From Spirochaetota bacterium (lineage in GTDB: Bacteria; Spirochaetota; Spirochaetia; Treponematales; Treponemataceae): 64,000 nucleotides of DNA. Below, one piece after another: positions 7,936-17,012 of the stretch. The stretch is taken from the NCBI GenBank assembly GCA_023443865.1, contig JAEZST010000021.1, forward strand, positions 1 to 64,000. The letters run 5' to 3'. The position numbers were made by a program, and so were the translations under genes. The notes under the pieces were generated by a model. That model was given only the letters and a program-made list of their open reading frames with translations, was not told where the DNA came from and searched no databases. Numbering within the stretch: position 1 is the stretch's first letter; every line of letters begins with the position of its first letter.

Positions 7936-10401
7936 ATGGGCGGTATGACAGATACGCACTCTAATGCCAAGCGCCTCACGATCGGGTATTTCAATTCAGA
8001 CGTCACCGGTGAATGGGCGCTCAGACCCCTCAGAGGCGCCATACAGGCTGCCCGCGATTTGAACGTCAATCTCGTCGCCTTTCACGGGCAGCCTGCCGGG
8101 ACGAATAATCCCCTGCGTCAACAGGATAATATCATCTACGAACTCGCCTTGAACGGGCGTCTTGACGGACTTATCGCCTGGAAGGGGCACCTTACGGAGT
8201 CGCTCGGGGAGGATGGGACTTCCGCGTTCTACAAACGGTACGGCGTACCGGTCGTGACGGTCGAGGGTAGCCATCCCGGCGTACCCTGCGTTACCTACGG
8301 AAACAGCGAGGGCGTGAAGCTTATCGTGGATCACCTCGTCAACGTTCACGGCATTAAGCGGATCGCCTACCTCGGGCTGACCGATAACCACGCGGGATTC
8401 GAGTCGCGCTTCCGGGGTTACAGGGAAGCCCTCGCCGCTCACGCTCTGCCCCTCGACGACGCCTTCGTGCAGCGGCAAAACATGTGGAACCGCACTCCCT
8501 CCGGCGAGCAGTTCAATCGGGAGTTGGACGCCTGGCTTAAGGATATCCGCGGAAGGGGCGTACGGGCCATAATCGGTTCCTGCGACCCGAACGCGACGTG
8601 GGCTATCGAGCGGCTGGCGGCGATCGGCGCGAACGTTCCCTACGACATGTCGGTTATCGGCTTCGACGGCTTCAGGGACAGCAGGCTCAGCTCCCCCCCG
8701 CTCACGACCGTTGACCCCGATTGGGGCGAGCTCGGCAGGCGCGCCGTAGGGGAAATGGTCCGCCTGATTACGCGCGGTTCCATCCCGGAGCTCGTCATGG
8801 TTTCCCCCCGCCTGGCGATTGCCGAGTCGTGCGGCTGCGTGAATTCGAGCCTCGTTCAGGCCGGTTCCCGGTCCGGAACCGCGAATAGGACGGCTCTCGC
8901 GGCCGAGATAGACTCGTATCTGGGAGAGCGGAAGGGAAAGCGGCTCGGCGATTCCCTCGTGCGCGCGTTCTTCGGCGATTCCTTCGAGCGAACCCTGGAC
9001 CTATCCCTCCGCGAATGCTTCGACGGCGACGACGATCACCTTGCGTGGCAAAACGCCATATCCGCGCTTGAGCGCGCCTCGCGGACCGCGTTTCCGCTCC
9101 GTGCCCGGCGCGACGCCGCCGCGCGACGCTGCTCCCGCGCGCGGCTACTGGTCGAAACGTTGGCCATGCAAAAACAGGAAATCATCCGCTCGAGAATACA
9201 TGAACGGAAGAATGGGGAAATGGCCTTCGGCCTTGAGCTCATTTCCAATTTCGACCTTGAGAGCATCGCCGCGACCCTCGCCTCGGGCTTGCCGGGTTTA
9301 AGCGTGGACCGGGCATACGTCTCCCTGTACGAGGACCCCCGTCCCTACCGGTATCCCGATCCCGCGCCCGAGTATTCGCGCCTCGTCTTCGCCATGGAAG
9401 CGGGCGTTCGCGTCCCGCTGCCCGCGGACGGCTTGCGGTTCCCGTCGCGGCTCCTGGTTCCGGACGAGCTCGGTTCTTGGGAAGGCCACAACGTGCTGAC
9501 CGTCCAATGCCTTCGCTACCGCGACCGGCAAATCGGTTTCGGCGTATTCGACGTGGGAAAAACGTCCGGCGCGTTCATGGATTCGCTTTCCGCCCAAATT
9601 TCAAGCGCGCTCCAGGGCGCCCTCCTGCTCGGGCAGGTTAACCGCCAGTACGACGCGCTCGGTAAGGGGGTCATTTCCCTTGGCCGATCCATGGGCGACA
9701 TGACCAGCCATATCGAGACCATTTCCGAGAGCGTCGGGAAACAGAGCGCGGCCGTGGAAGAGAGCGCGAGCTCCATCCAGCAAATGACGGGCAATATTCA
9801 AAGCGTTGCCGGCGTTTCCGAGCACGCGGCGACCGTTTCCCGCGACCTGGACGAGATAGCGGAAAAGTCCATCGCCTCGATCAAGGCCTTGCTGAAGTCT
9901 ATAAAGATCGTCCAGGAGAAATCGGGCGACGTGAAGGACCTCCTTCTCCTGATCCACGACGTTTCGGACCGGACCAAGCTTCTCTCCCTGAACGCGGCCA
10001 TAGAGGCGGCCCGGGCGGGGGCGAGCGGGAAGGGTTTCGGCGTGGTGGCGAAGGAAATCCGCGCGCTCGCGGAAAGCGCTGAATCGAGCGTAACCAGGAT
10101 CTCGACGGTAATCGAGACCCTTAACGGCGAGATAGCGCGGGCCGGAACCCTTTCTTCCGGAATCGGGGGCGACCTAGACGGGATCGTGAAGGGGCTGCAA
10201 ACCAACGCGAACGGCGTGGCGGCCCTGAAGGACGCGATGCGGGAACAGAGTTCCGGCGCGGAGGAGCTTCTCAGGGCGATCGCCGAGCTCGTTGAGGAAA
10301 CGACCGAGATTAAGGATGCCGTCGCGGCCCAGGCCCGGGCCACGGGGGAATTCAAGAACGCGCTTTCCGAGCTGGATACCCTGCTGGAAAAACGTTCCTG
10401 A
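7936..10401 (+). CDS. Cytoplasmic LacI-like sugar sensor fused to MCP signalling domain
   Basis: This 821-residue protein has no signal peptide and no membrane segment. Residues about 12-300 are a periplasmic-binding-protein-like domain of the LacI/GalR regulator type (LTIGYFNSDVTGEWAL, VIGFDGFRDSRLSSPPLTTV), but the LacI DNA-binding helix-turn-helix is absent. A middle part to about 560 includes a GAF-like segment. The C-terminal 260 residues form a chemoreceptor signalling coiled coil. The hairpin tip is at about 680-700, and its core sequence LLSLNAAIEAARAG is nearly canonical. This suggests a soluble chemoreceptor that binds a sugar inside the cell and signals to CheA/CheW. LacI-like sensors fused to signalling modules are known in spirochaetes. 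No strong ribosome site precedes the ATG, and a second ATG lies at 7945. Confidence 0.82.
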   Translation: MGGMTDTHSNAKRLTIGYFNSDVTGEWALRPLRGAIQAARDLNVNLVAFHGQPAGTNNPLRQQDNIIYELALNGRLDGLIAWKGHLTESLGEDGTSAFYKRYGVPVVTVEGSHPGVPCVTYGNSEGVKLIVDHLVNVHGIKRIAYLGLTDNHAGFESRFRGYREALAAHALPLDDAFVQRQNMWNRTPSGEQFNRELDAWLKDIRGRGVRAIIGSCDPNATWAIERLAAIGANVPYDMSVIGFDGFRDSRLSSPPLTTVDPDWGELGRRAVGEMVRLITRGSIPELVMVSPRLAIAESCGCVNSSLVQAGSRSGTANRTALAAEIDSYLGERKGKRLGDSLVRAFFGDSFERTLDLSLRECFDGDDDHLAWQNAISALERASRTAFPLRARRDAAARRCSRARLLVETLAMQKQEIIRSRIHERKNGEMAFGLELISNFDLESIAATLASGLPGLSVDRAYVSLYEDPRPYRYPDPAPEYSRLVFAMEAGVRVPLPADGLRFPSRLLVPDELGSWEGHNVLTVQCLRYRDRQIGFGVFDVGKTSGAFMDSLSAQISSALQGALLLGQVNRQYDALGKGVISLGRSMGDMTSHIETISESVGKQSAAVEESASSIQQMTGNIQSVAGVSEHAATVSRDLDEIAEKSIASIKALLKSIKIVQEKSGDVKDLLLLIHDVSDRTKLLSLNAAIEAARAGASGKGFGVVAKEIRALAESAESSVTRISTVIETLNGEIARAGTLSSGIGGDLDGIVKGLQTNANGVAALKDAMREQSSGAEELLRAIAELVEETTEIKDAVAAQARATGEFKNALSELDTLLEKRS

Positions 10402-10471
10402 CGGCGACCGTCCCGCCGGCCATGCCCGCTTTTGGGAAACCGCGAGGAGGGGCCGCGGCCGGGCGATAGGC

Positions 10472-10544
10472 CTCGCCCCGCGTGACGCGTACTTGGCGGC
10501 GGCTCCGCCGCGCATAGTTCGCGCCGCGCGGGATTTTCTGCCTC
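10472..10544. repeat. Dispersed GC-rich palindromic repeat, copy A
   Basis: This intergenic copy contains CTCGCCCCG, then the hairpin core GGCGGCGGCTCCGCC, and ends in TTTTCTGCCTC. The same layout recurs near 18.2, 26.1 and 29.3 kb. It follows the stop of the LacI-like/MCP gene and precedes the promoter region of the next gene. Confidence 0.6.
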
Positions 10545-10615
10545 ATCTTAAAAAAAACATGACACAGGGTGGCGTATATTATGCCGTATACTGCCCTCAT
10601 TATGGGAGATAGGCC

Positions 10616-11524
10616 ATGAATATCGGTATCATCGGCGCGGGCTTTATGGGGTCCGTGCACGCGCGCGCGATCAACGGTCTTTTCGCTGGCTCGCTTGCCG
10701 GCATCGCGGCGAAAACGTCGACGAGGGCGGCTTCTCTCGCCGCCGAATTGCATACGGAATGCTTTGACTCTGTCGGGGATTTAATCCGCGAAAGCGATAT
10801 AGACATTATCGATATTTGCGCGCCGACGAGCGCCCATGCCCGTCTCGCCTGCGAATGCATGGAAGCGGGAAAGCACGTCATCGTCGAATACCCGTTGTGC
10901 GAAACCCGGGAGGAATTGGATAGATTGCTCAGGGTCAGTAAGGAAACCGGCAGGGTGTGCGCGGGAGCCTATTATTCCCGTTTTCAGAGCCAGTACAAAT
11001 ACTTCTTTGAATTATCCAAAACCGGCAAAATCGGGTCGATACGAACCCTGAACGTTTCCCGAAGGAGCGCGCCCGTATTCTCGAGCGGGGATATCGTCAA
11101 CGACCTCATGGCCCAGGATATCGATTTTGCCGTACGCTTGCTCGGAACGCCAAACTCCCTTTCCTGCGCGAATAGGGGAGAGGAACACTGCGTTCTTGTT
11201 TTCGCGTACGATTCGGCTATCGTAACGATCGAGGGCAGTACCGACATGCACGACGGATACCCGTTTACCACGCGGCATTTCGCGGCCGGAACGACCGGTT
11301 CGCTCGTTTTGGATTGGTCATTCGTCGACCGCCCGAAGTCGCGTTTCCTATACGCCGATAAGGACGGGGAATCGGAACTTACTAAGGACGATTACGACCC
11401 CTATGTCTTTGAATTGGAACGTATCGTCAAGGGAATCGCGTCCAAAAGAACGGAAGAATTCGACATCGCTTCCTTGTACGAGTCCGCGGCCCTTACCTTC
11501 GCGTGCAGGGAGCGTATGCGTTAA
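10616..11524 (+). CDS. Gfo/Idh/MocA-family oxidoreductase, atypical active site
   Basis: This 302-residue protein starts with a Rossmann NAD(P)-binding motif (GIIGAGFMG, glycines at 7, 9 and 12) and continues like the Gfo/Idh/MocA dehydrogenases. These oxidise or reduce sugars, inositols and sugar acids. The family's usual EKP motif, whose Lys takes part in catalysis, reads EYP here at residues 91-93. The C-terminal substrate domain is present but short. GGGAGA precedes the ATG. It lies between a sugar sensor and an esterase, which fits sugar metabolism. The missing Lys suggests altered chemistry or a binding role. The fold is certain and the reaction is unknown. Confidence 0.8.
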   Translation: MNIGIIGAGFMGSVHARAINGLFAGSLAGIAAKTSTRAASLAAELHTECFDSVGDLIRESDIDIIDICAPTSAHARLACECMEAGKHVIVEYPLCETREELDRLLRVSKETGRVCAGAYYSRFQSQYKYFFELSKTGKIGSIRTLNVSRRSAPVFSSGDIVNDLMAQDIDFAVRLLGTPNSLSCANRGEEHCVLVFAYDSAIVTIEGSTDMHDGYPFTTRHFAAGTTGSLVLDWSFVDRPKSRFLYADKDGESELTKDDYDPYVFELERIVKGIASKRTEEFDIASLYESAALTFACRERMR

Positions 11525-11638
11525 ATCGCGTGGGCGAGGCTCTCTGACCCGAAAAAAATTACGGCTCCCTTTCCTAGGGAAAACCCTCGATTGCCGACGC
11601 GCCGATGCGGCCTTAGACTCGTTCAAAAGGGAGTTAAA

Positions 11639-13096
11639 ATGGGTATGAATAATCGTCTCGCCGCGTGCGCGCTCCTGACCGCGCTCGCCTGTTCTTTCGT
11701 CTTCGCGTCCGGTAAAAAGGAGGCCCCGGTGAAAGGAAGTCCGGAAAGCGCCGCGTTGCGCGTCGTGTTCAACGAAAAATCCGTGTTCGATCCCTCGCAG
11801 GCGAAGGGCCTCACGCTCAATGCCGACGGTTCGGCGACCTGGGTCGCGTCCGCTTTCGCCTCGGGCGGCGGCGTGGTGTTTTACGTAAAGCCCGACGCGT
11901 CCGTCATCAATATCTCGAATTACGATTCCGTGGATATAGAATTGGAATGCGCTCCCGTCGAGGGCAAGTGGGCTCCCGGCGCGCTGAAACCGAGTTTCGG
12001 ATTCAGGCTCTACACCCCCGAGGCGACCGGTTTTTGGAGCGGCTTCGAGGACGTCGCGTATTTCGATTACGACGGCGAGGGCAATTCCGGCACGATCGTG
12101 AAGAACGTGAAGATTTCCGACGCGTGGGTGAGTAAGTACGTGGAAAGCTGCGATAACGACGACATACTTGGCTTCACGTTGAAGTTCAACGCCTATCAGC
12201 GGGGCAACGCCGATTCGGACGAGCTTACGGTTACCCTCAAAAGCGTTACCTTCAACAAAAAGCCCGGAACGCCCGCCGACTCTCCCACCTCAGACGGCCT
12301 TACCGACGCGGACCGGGGCACGGTATCGGCGATCGCCTATCCTTCCCATGACTACGTGACGGGTAACGCGGCGGAATACCGAAAGCCGGCCTGGGTATAT
12401 CTCCCGGCGGGCTACGACGCCGCGGATAAAACGAAGAAGTATCCCCTGCTCGTGCTCATGCACGGGTACCAGCAAAACCAGGATACCTGGGGACTGAGGG
12501 ACTCAGGAACGGGCGGCAAGATCAAGGGATACATGGATCGGGGTATGTTCTCCGGCGAGGTAGAAAAGTTCGTGCTCGTCGTGGCGAACGGCGTCGCGAG
12601 CGGCAACTACGGCGACGGCAAAGGGACGGACATCGCGGGCTTCAGGGCTTTTGGCGGCGAGCTCAGGAACGACCTTATCCCGTTCATGCGGAAAAATTAC
12701 AACATTGCGGAAGGGCGAGAGAACGTGGCCATGGCCGGGCTTTCGATGGGCGGCATGCAGACCCTGACCATCGGTATCGGCGACGCCCTCGACCTGATCG
12801 GCTGGTTCGGCGCCTTCTCCTTTCCCGCGCCGACGGCCGCCGAACTCAACGCAAAGATGGAAGCGAACGGCTTTCAGGGCTACGACGTTAAGTACCTCTA
12901 CGCGATTTGCGGCGACAACGACTTCGTGGCGAAATGGGACGCGTACGAGCAGGGCATGAAAGACCTGAGCGCCGGTTTCGACAAGGTTGAGCTCGGCGAG
13001 AACTTCTCTTACGAGCGCTTCGAGGGCGGCACCCACGACTTCCCGGTTTGGTATCGGGGCTTCAAGCATTTCATTCCGCTTGTCTTCAAAAAGTAA
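11639..13096 (+). CDS. Secreted two-domain esterase, feruloyl esterase-like
   Basis: The ATG at 11639 follows GGGAG and gives about 485 residues. The signal peptide ends in FVFASGKKE, a common spirochaetal export signal cleaved after ASG or nearby. Residues about 35-215 form an accessory beta-sandwich-like domain rich in aromatic residues that may bind glycan. From about 240 the protein is an alpha/beta hydrolase of the Esterase/CE1 type. LVLMHGYQQNQDTWG forms the oxyanion region, GLSMGG near residue 370 holds the nucleophile, and GGTHDFPVW near the C-terminus holds the His. Such enzymes remove feruloyl or acetyl groups from xylan side chains. It fits the plant-wall theme of this region. It ends shortly before a convergent ABC operon. 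Confidence 0.8.
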   Translation: MGMNNRLAACALLTALACSFVFASGKKEAPVKGSPESAALRVVFNEKSVFDPSQAKGLTLNADGSATWVASAFASGGGVVFYVKPDASVINISNYDSVDIELECAPVEGKWAPGALKPSFGFRLYTPEATGFWSGFEDVAYFDYDGEGNSGTIVKNVKISDAWVSKYVESCDNDDILGFTLKFNAYQRGNADSDELTVTLKSVTFNKKPGTPADSPTSDGLTDADRGTVSAIAYPSHDYVTGNAAEYRKPAWVYLPAGYDAADKTKKYPLLVLMHGYQQNQDTWGLRDSGTGGKIKGYMDRGMFSGEVEKFVLVVANGVASGNYGDGKGTDIAGFRAFGGELRNDLIPFMRKNYNIAEGRENVAMAGLSMGGMQTLTIGIGDALDLIGWFGAFSFPAPTAAELNAKMEANGFQGYDVKYLYAICGDNDFVAKWDAYEQGMKDLSAGFDKVELGENFSYERFEGGTHDFPVWYRGFKHFIPLVFKK

Positions 13097-13145
13097 ACCC
13101 CTGCGGGGATCTTCGCGCCCCGGCGCGTCGTAAACCCGCTCCGCT

Positions 13146-13943
13146 TCAGGTCCCCGTCCCGCTCCACTTGCGCGCGCCCCTCGACCAAACGAGGCAGGCG
13201 ACGCCGAAGCTCGCGAAGCCCGCTACCGGCGTGAGCCAGGGAACGAGGCCGGCTTCCGCCGGGCGAAGGATTAGCTGCGAGGGGTAAAAGGCCATAAAGC
13301 CGATGGGCATCGCCACGGAAAACGCGAAGCGGAGCGCCCCGTTGAAGATCGTCATGGGGTACCGCGCGTTTTCCCGGAATCGGCTCGCGAGGTTAAGGAA
13401 CGAGTGCGCGTTGGTAAGCCAGAAGGCCGTGCTCGCCGAGGCGACCATGATCGCGCACACGACGAGGCTGGCCGACGCGAGGAGGACGAGGGTTAGTCCG
13501 ACGCGCGCCGCGGTCCAGACAAGGCCGAGCTTTACCGAGGCCCAGGCCATGAGCGCGAGGCCGATCGGTACGCCGTTCAGCGACATGATATCGATGGTCT
13601 CCGACATGTAATAGAACATCATGTTGAGGGGCCGGAAGTAATACTTGATAAAGTCGCCGTTCCGGACCTTCCAGGGAAGCTGCCACACGTTCTGGAAGAA
13701 CACGCCGTTCGGTACCATCGCGACCATGTAGAACCCGAACACGAACACCAGCTCCTCCAGCGACCACCCGGCGAGGGAGCGTATGTTCGCGAAGAGCACC
13801 ACGACGCTGAAAAAGCTCGGCAAAAACCAGAGGAGCATGAAAACGAAGGAAACGAGGAAATCGGCGCGGTAGCTCATTCGCGCCTTCAGGTACTGGGCCG
13901 CGAGGAGGCGGTAGAGCCTCGCGTATCGCCGTATGGTCGTCAT
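13146..13943 (-). CDS. ABC-2 type transporter permease (third gene of operon)
   Basis: The start at 13943 gives about 265 residues with six likely membrane segments, for example FLVSFVFMLLWFLPSFFSVVVLFA. The middle part carries NGDFIKYYFRPLN. This matches the ABC-2 permeases related to DUF990 (Pfam ABC2_membrane_6), which occur in pairs with one ATPase. The gene starts two bases after the stop of the upstream permease, so translation is coupled. A longer in-frame extension to 14126 would lie inside the other permease gene and carries no sensible protein. Substrates of this family are largely unknown. Export of a hydrophobic compound or a polysaccharide is possible. Confidence 0.85.
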   Translation of the reverse strand: MTTIRRYARLYRLLAAQYLKARMSYRADFLVSFVFMLLWFLPSFFSVVVLFANIRSLAGWSLEELVFVFGFYMVAMVPNGVFFQNVWQLPWKVRNGDFIKYYFRPLNMMFYYMSETIDIMSLNGVPIGLALMAWASVKLGLVWTAARVGLTLVLLASASLVVCAIMVASASTAFWLTNAHSFLNLASRFRENARYPMTIFNGALRFAFSVAMPIGFMAFYPSQLILRPAEAGLVPWLTPVAGFASFGVACLVWSRGARKWSGTGT

Positions 13944-13945
13944 CG

Positions 13946-14767
13946 TCAGCCTCCGTTCACCGTGAGCTTGCGCTGCGCCGCCGCGAAAAGCGCGCGTGCC
14001 AAAACGAAAAAGAGAACGGTCCAGGCCGCCTGCCGGGCGAGGAAGGGCAGGGCCTCGGCGATGCCCGCGCCGCCGTCGGCCAAAATGCGGGCGGGCGCGT
14101 TGTACAACGCCTGAAAGGGCAGCCACTCGAGCACGGCGCGCACGCGAGCGGGGTAAAAGGGCAGGGGAACCAGCGCTCCCGAGAGCACTAGGATCGCCGC
14201 GTCCTTCGCGTTGATCACGCCCCTGCTCGAATTGAGCGCGAAGACCGAAAGCCCGGTAACGAAGTCAATGAGGAAGTTGAGGAAGAAGGCGATCGCGACC
14301 GCCGGTATAAAAAGGAGCACGTTGAGGATGCCCGGCAGCCCCGCGCCCGAGAGGGCGAAGGAAAGCACGAGGGCGGGAAGCCCAACCGCCGCCAGGTTAA
14401 CGAACCCGTCGCCCGCCGATTCGGCGAACAGCTGCCCCATGAAGTTCTGGGGCCTGCAGAGAAAGCGGAAAATGTCGCCGCTCGTGACCATCCTGTTCAG
14501 GCTCCAGTCCACGAAGGTCTGTATGATCGCGGATATGCTCATCGAAACGCCTACGTAGAGGTAGGCCCGCTCGAAGCCCACGCCGCCGATCGCGCCCGCG
14601 CCGGAACCCGCGTACACGGCCTTCCAGAGAAAGCGGGCGATAACCAGGTATATAACCGTGCCGGCGAGGCTGAAAAGGAAATGCCCCCGGTACGCGAGCG
14701 ACGCCTGTATCTCGTTCCGGGCGATCGCGGCGTACGAGGCGGCTCGTCCCGCCCTGGCGCCCGTCAT
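13946..14767 (-). CDS. ABC-2 type transporter permease (second gene of operon)
   Basis: This 273-residue protein has six predicted membrane helices. The segment SGDIFRFLCRPQNFM resembles a matching segment in the following permease gene, so the two are paralogues that would form a heterodimer. It belongs to the DUF990-type ABC-2 permeases. Its ATG overlaps the stop of the ATPase gene by four bases (ATGA). The three genes form one minus-strand operon in the order ATPase, permease, permease. Confidence 0.87.
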   Translation of the reverse strand: MTGARAGRAASYAAIARNEIQASLAYRGHFLFSLAGTVIYLVIARFLWKAVYAGSGAGAIGGVGFERAYLYVGVSMSISAIIQTFVDWSLNRMVTSGDIFRFLCRPQNFMGQLFAESAGDGFVNLAAVGLPALVLSFALSGAGLPGILNVLLFIPAVAIAFFLNFLIDFVTGLSVFALNSSRGVINAKDAAILVLSGALVPLPFYPARVRAVLEWLPFQALYNAPARILADGGAGIAEALPFLARQAAWTVLFFVLARALFAAAQRKLTVNGG

Positions 14768-15786
14768 CCGAGGGCTCCCGCGTACACCCGCCTGATCACC
14801 TCTTCCATCTCGATCTCCTGAACCTTGATATCCTTCACCGCGAAGGAAGCGAGGATCGGGTTGAGGAGCTCGAGGAGCGGAACGCGGTCCTGATCGAAGC
14901 TCACGCCGAGCCAGCCGCTCGAAACCTCCCCGAAGACTATCTCTTTCTCGCCCCGGGCCCGCGAGGCGGTTTCCGACTTGAGCCGCGCGATCTCGGCCTC
15001 GGAAAGGCCGTGCACGTCCAGCCGGAGCGTCCGGTACTTGCCGAATATGCCGTTGAATTTCTCGGTGGGCCCGTCGTACAGGATCTTCCCCTTGTCGATA
15101 AGCACGATGCGCCGCGCGAGGCTTTCGATATCCCCAACGTCGTGGCTCGAAAGGAGTACGGTCGCGCCCTTCACGCGGTTCAGTTCCTTGATGATCGCGC
15201 GAACCTTGGCGCGGATCTCCACGTCGAGCCCGATCGTCGGCTCGTCGAGAAAGATGGTGCTCGGGTCGTGTATAAAGCTCGCGGCGATGTCGCAGAGCAT
15301 TCGCTGGCCGAGGGAGAGGCTGCGTACCGTTTTCCCGTACAGCTCCTTAAGGCCCGCGATCTCGTCGAAAAGCCCGAGATTCCGCGCGAACGCGTCGTCG
15401 CCTATCCCGTATACTTCCTTCAGGAGCTTGAAGCTCTCTATCACCGCGAGGTCCCACCACAGCTGCGTGCGCTGGCCGAACACGATCCCGATCCGCTCCA
15501 CGTAGCGCCGCCGCTGGCGGTACGGAACGAAACCGTCCACCTCGATGGTCCCGGAGCTCGGCTCGAGCACGCCCGAAAGCATCTTGATCGTCGTGGACTT
15601 GCCCGCGCCGTTCGGCCCGATAAAGCCGACGAGCTCCCCCGGCTCGATCGAAAGGCCGATCCCGTCCACCGCCTTCACGGTATCGTAATTCCGGGAAAAC
15701 AGGTCCCGCACCGCGCCGCCAAGCCCTTCCCGCCGTTTTAGAACGCGGTAATGTTTCGTCACTCCGTCGATCCGTATGCCGCCCAT
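14764..15786 (-). CDS. ABC transporter ATP-binding protein (first gene of operon)
   Basis: The start at 15786 is preceded by AAGGAG and gives 340 residues. Walker A GPNGAGKS lies at residues 57-64, the signature LSLGQ at about 157-161 and Walker B IFLDE at about 178-182, followed by a switch His in LSSHDVGD. A C-terminal extension of about 100 residues is typical for NatA-like exporters and the ATPases paired with DUF990 permeases. The protein powers the two permeases encoded next to it. The substrate cannot be told from the sequence. Confidence 0.92.
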   Translation of the reverse strand: MGGIRIDGVTKHYRVLKRREGLGGAVRDLFSRNYDTVKAVDGIGLSIEPGELVGFIGPNGAGKSTTIKMLSGVLEPSSGTIEVDGFVPYRQRRRYVERIGIVFGQRTQLWWDLAVIESFKLLKEVYGIGDDAFARNLGLFDEIAGLKELYGKTVRSLSLGQRMLCDIAASFIHDPSTIFLDEPTIGLDVEIRAKVRAIIKELNRVKGATVLLSSHDVGDIESLARRIVLIDKGKILYDGPTEKFNGIFGKYRTLRLDVHGLSEAEIARLKSETASRARGEKEIVFGEVSSGWLGVSFDQDRVPLLELLNPILASFAVKDIKVQEIEMEEVIRRVYAGALG

Positions 15787-16020
15787 CGCCTCTCCTTTGC
15801 CGATCGCTCGAAACAGTATATCACGGGAAAAGGGAAGGAAGGGGAAGTCTCCCCTTGCGGTCGGGCCTCCTCGGGGAGAGTCCGCGCGCGGCCTCCCCTT
15901 GCGGGGTCCCGCCCTATCCCCTCGTCGCCGGCAACGCCTTGAAAGCGGGAAAAATTTTCTGGTTCTCAGGGTTATTATGCGTTCGCGGTCCCCATTTTCG
16001 CGTCGCGGCGTGTTACATAG

Positions 16021-16344
16021 TATCGACGGCGTGCTTACCGGGTTGTTCCGTTCCGGGTCGCCGAAAAAACGGATCCTGGCGAGTACGATTTGTGCGTTTG
16101 CCTGTGCAGGCTTATCGGCGGCAAGGTAGATCCCGCGGCGGTCGCCTTTTACGGCAAAATCGAAGACAAGGAAAAAGTGCTCGTCGGGTTGACGCTGTTC
16201 TTCGACATGCCCCTGCCGGAACTCGCCAGGCAAAACACCGCGGGGATTGACGTCGTCTCCTCGGCCTCAAAAAAAGCCTCCGCGGAGGGCTTCTCGAACG
16301 GCATTCGGGAATGGATCGCACAATCTCGCCGTTTATCCGATTGA
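16021..16344 (+). pseudogene. Possible remnant of a flavodoxin-like protein
   Basis: The 658 bases between the ABC operon and the acetyltransferase contain one open stretch that looks protein-like. It begins right after a stop at 16018-16020 and has no good start codon. A segment DPGEYDLCVCLCRLIGG, then DPAAVAFYGKI and KVLVGLTLFFDMP, resembles the central strands of flavodoxin-like proteins, but the N-terminal phosphate-binding loop is missing. The region 15787-16020 before it holds the promoter of the ABC operon and GC-rich imperfect repeats (CTCCCCTTGCGG occurs at about 15850 and 15893). I regard this as a weak call. Confidence 0.3.
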
Positions 16345-16444
16345 CCGTTCGTTTTTCGCTGCCGTACAATGCCTCTATCGCTCGATACGGAAAGGGGAAT
16401 TCATGAACGTAACGGGCTCAATCGGATAAAGGTAAGGTTAGGCA

Positions 16445-16909
16445 ATGGAATGCCGGATAAGAATAGCTACCAAAGAGGAAATCGATCTGCTGGTCGATTT
16501 GCGCATCCGTTTCGTCACGGACCTGCATCCCGAATACGACCAAAACAAGGTACGCGAACTGACCGTCGCGACGAAAGCGTACCTTGAAGGGCTTTTCGCC
16601 CGGGATGCCTACGTCGGTTTCGTCGGCGAGGTTGGCGGCGAAGTCGCCTGTACCGCGGGTTTGTTGATATACGATTACCCGCCCCTGTATTCGAAGGACT
16701 TCCGTAAGATCGGCCACGTGTTGAATTTCTTCACGATCAAGAAATTTCGCCGCAACGGCTTCGGTAACAAGATGATGGAGTTTATCAAAGACTACGCGAA
16801 ACGCAATTCGTTCCATAAATTGGATTTGACCGCGACCGAGGACGGGTACGGGTTATACGAGAAATGCGGCTTTACCGATTCGGTAAGAAATATGGAGCTC
16901 GCCCTGTAG
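16445..16909 (+). CDS. GNAT-family N-acetyltransferase
   Basis: This 154-residue protein has the GNAT layout. An N-terminal strand-helix (IRIATKEEIDLLVDLRIRF) comes first. A central strand pair ends in VLNFFTIKKF. The acetyl-CoA pyrophosphate loop RRNGFGNKM follows at about 101-109, and the protein closes with LYEKCGFTDS. Such enzymes transfer an acetyl group from acetyl-CoA to an amine. The acceptor here is unknown. TAAGG lies shortly before the ATG. It stands alone just upstream of a toxin-antitoxin pair. Some GNAT proteins are themselves toxins, but nothing here supports that and the neighbouring pair is of another type. Confidence 0.86.
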   Translation: MECRIRIATKEEIDLLVDLRIRFVTDLHPEYDQNKVRELTVATKAYLEGLFARDAYVGFVGEVGGEVACTAGLLIYDYPPLYSKDFRKIGHVLNFFTIKKFRRNGFGNKMMEFIKDYAKRNSFHKLDLTATEDGYGLYEKCGFTDSVRNMELAL

Positions 16910-16969
16910 CGTGATAAGAGGTAGAGCGGTTCTCATGGGCGTAAATGCTACAGGTGCATACTCCTTGTT

Positions 16970-16992
16970 TTGTATACACAATATGTATACAA
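16970..16992. promoter_or_regulatory. Inverted repeat, probable operator of the toxin-antitoxin operon
   Basis: TTGTATAC at 16970-16977 and GTATACAA at 16985-16992 form a perfect inverted repeat with a seven-base spacer. It lies about 20 bases before the antitoxin start. Toxin-antitoxin operons are commonly repressed by their own antitoxin at such sites. The AT-rich half-sites may overlap the -10 element. Confidence 0.6.
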
Positions 16993-17012
16993 TTTAAGAG
17001 GGAGATTATGGT

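Noticed and set aside
16090..16344. Intact short gene starting with TTG at 16090.
   Set aside because: No ribosome site and similarity to an internal part of a fold suggest a remnant instead of a complete gene.
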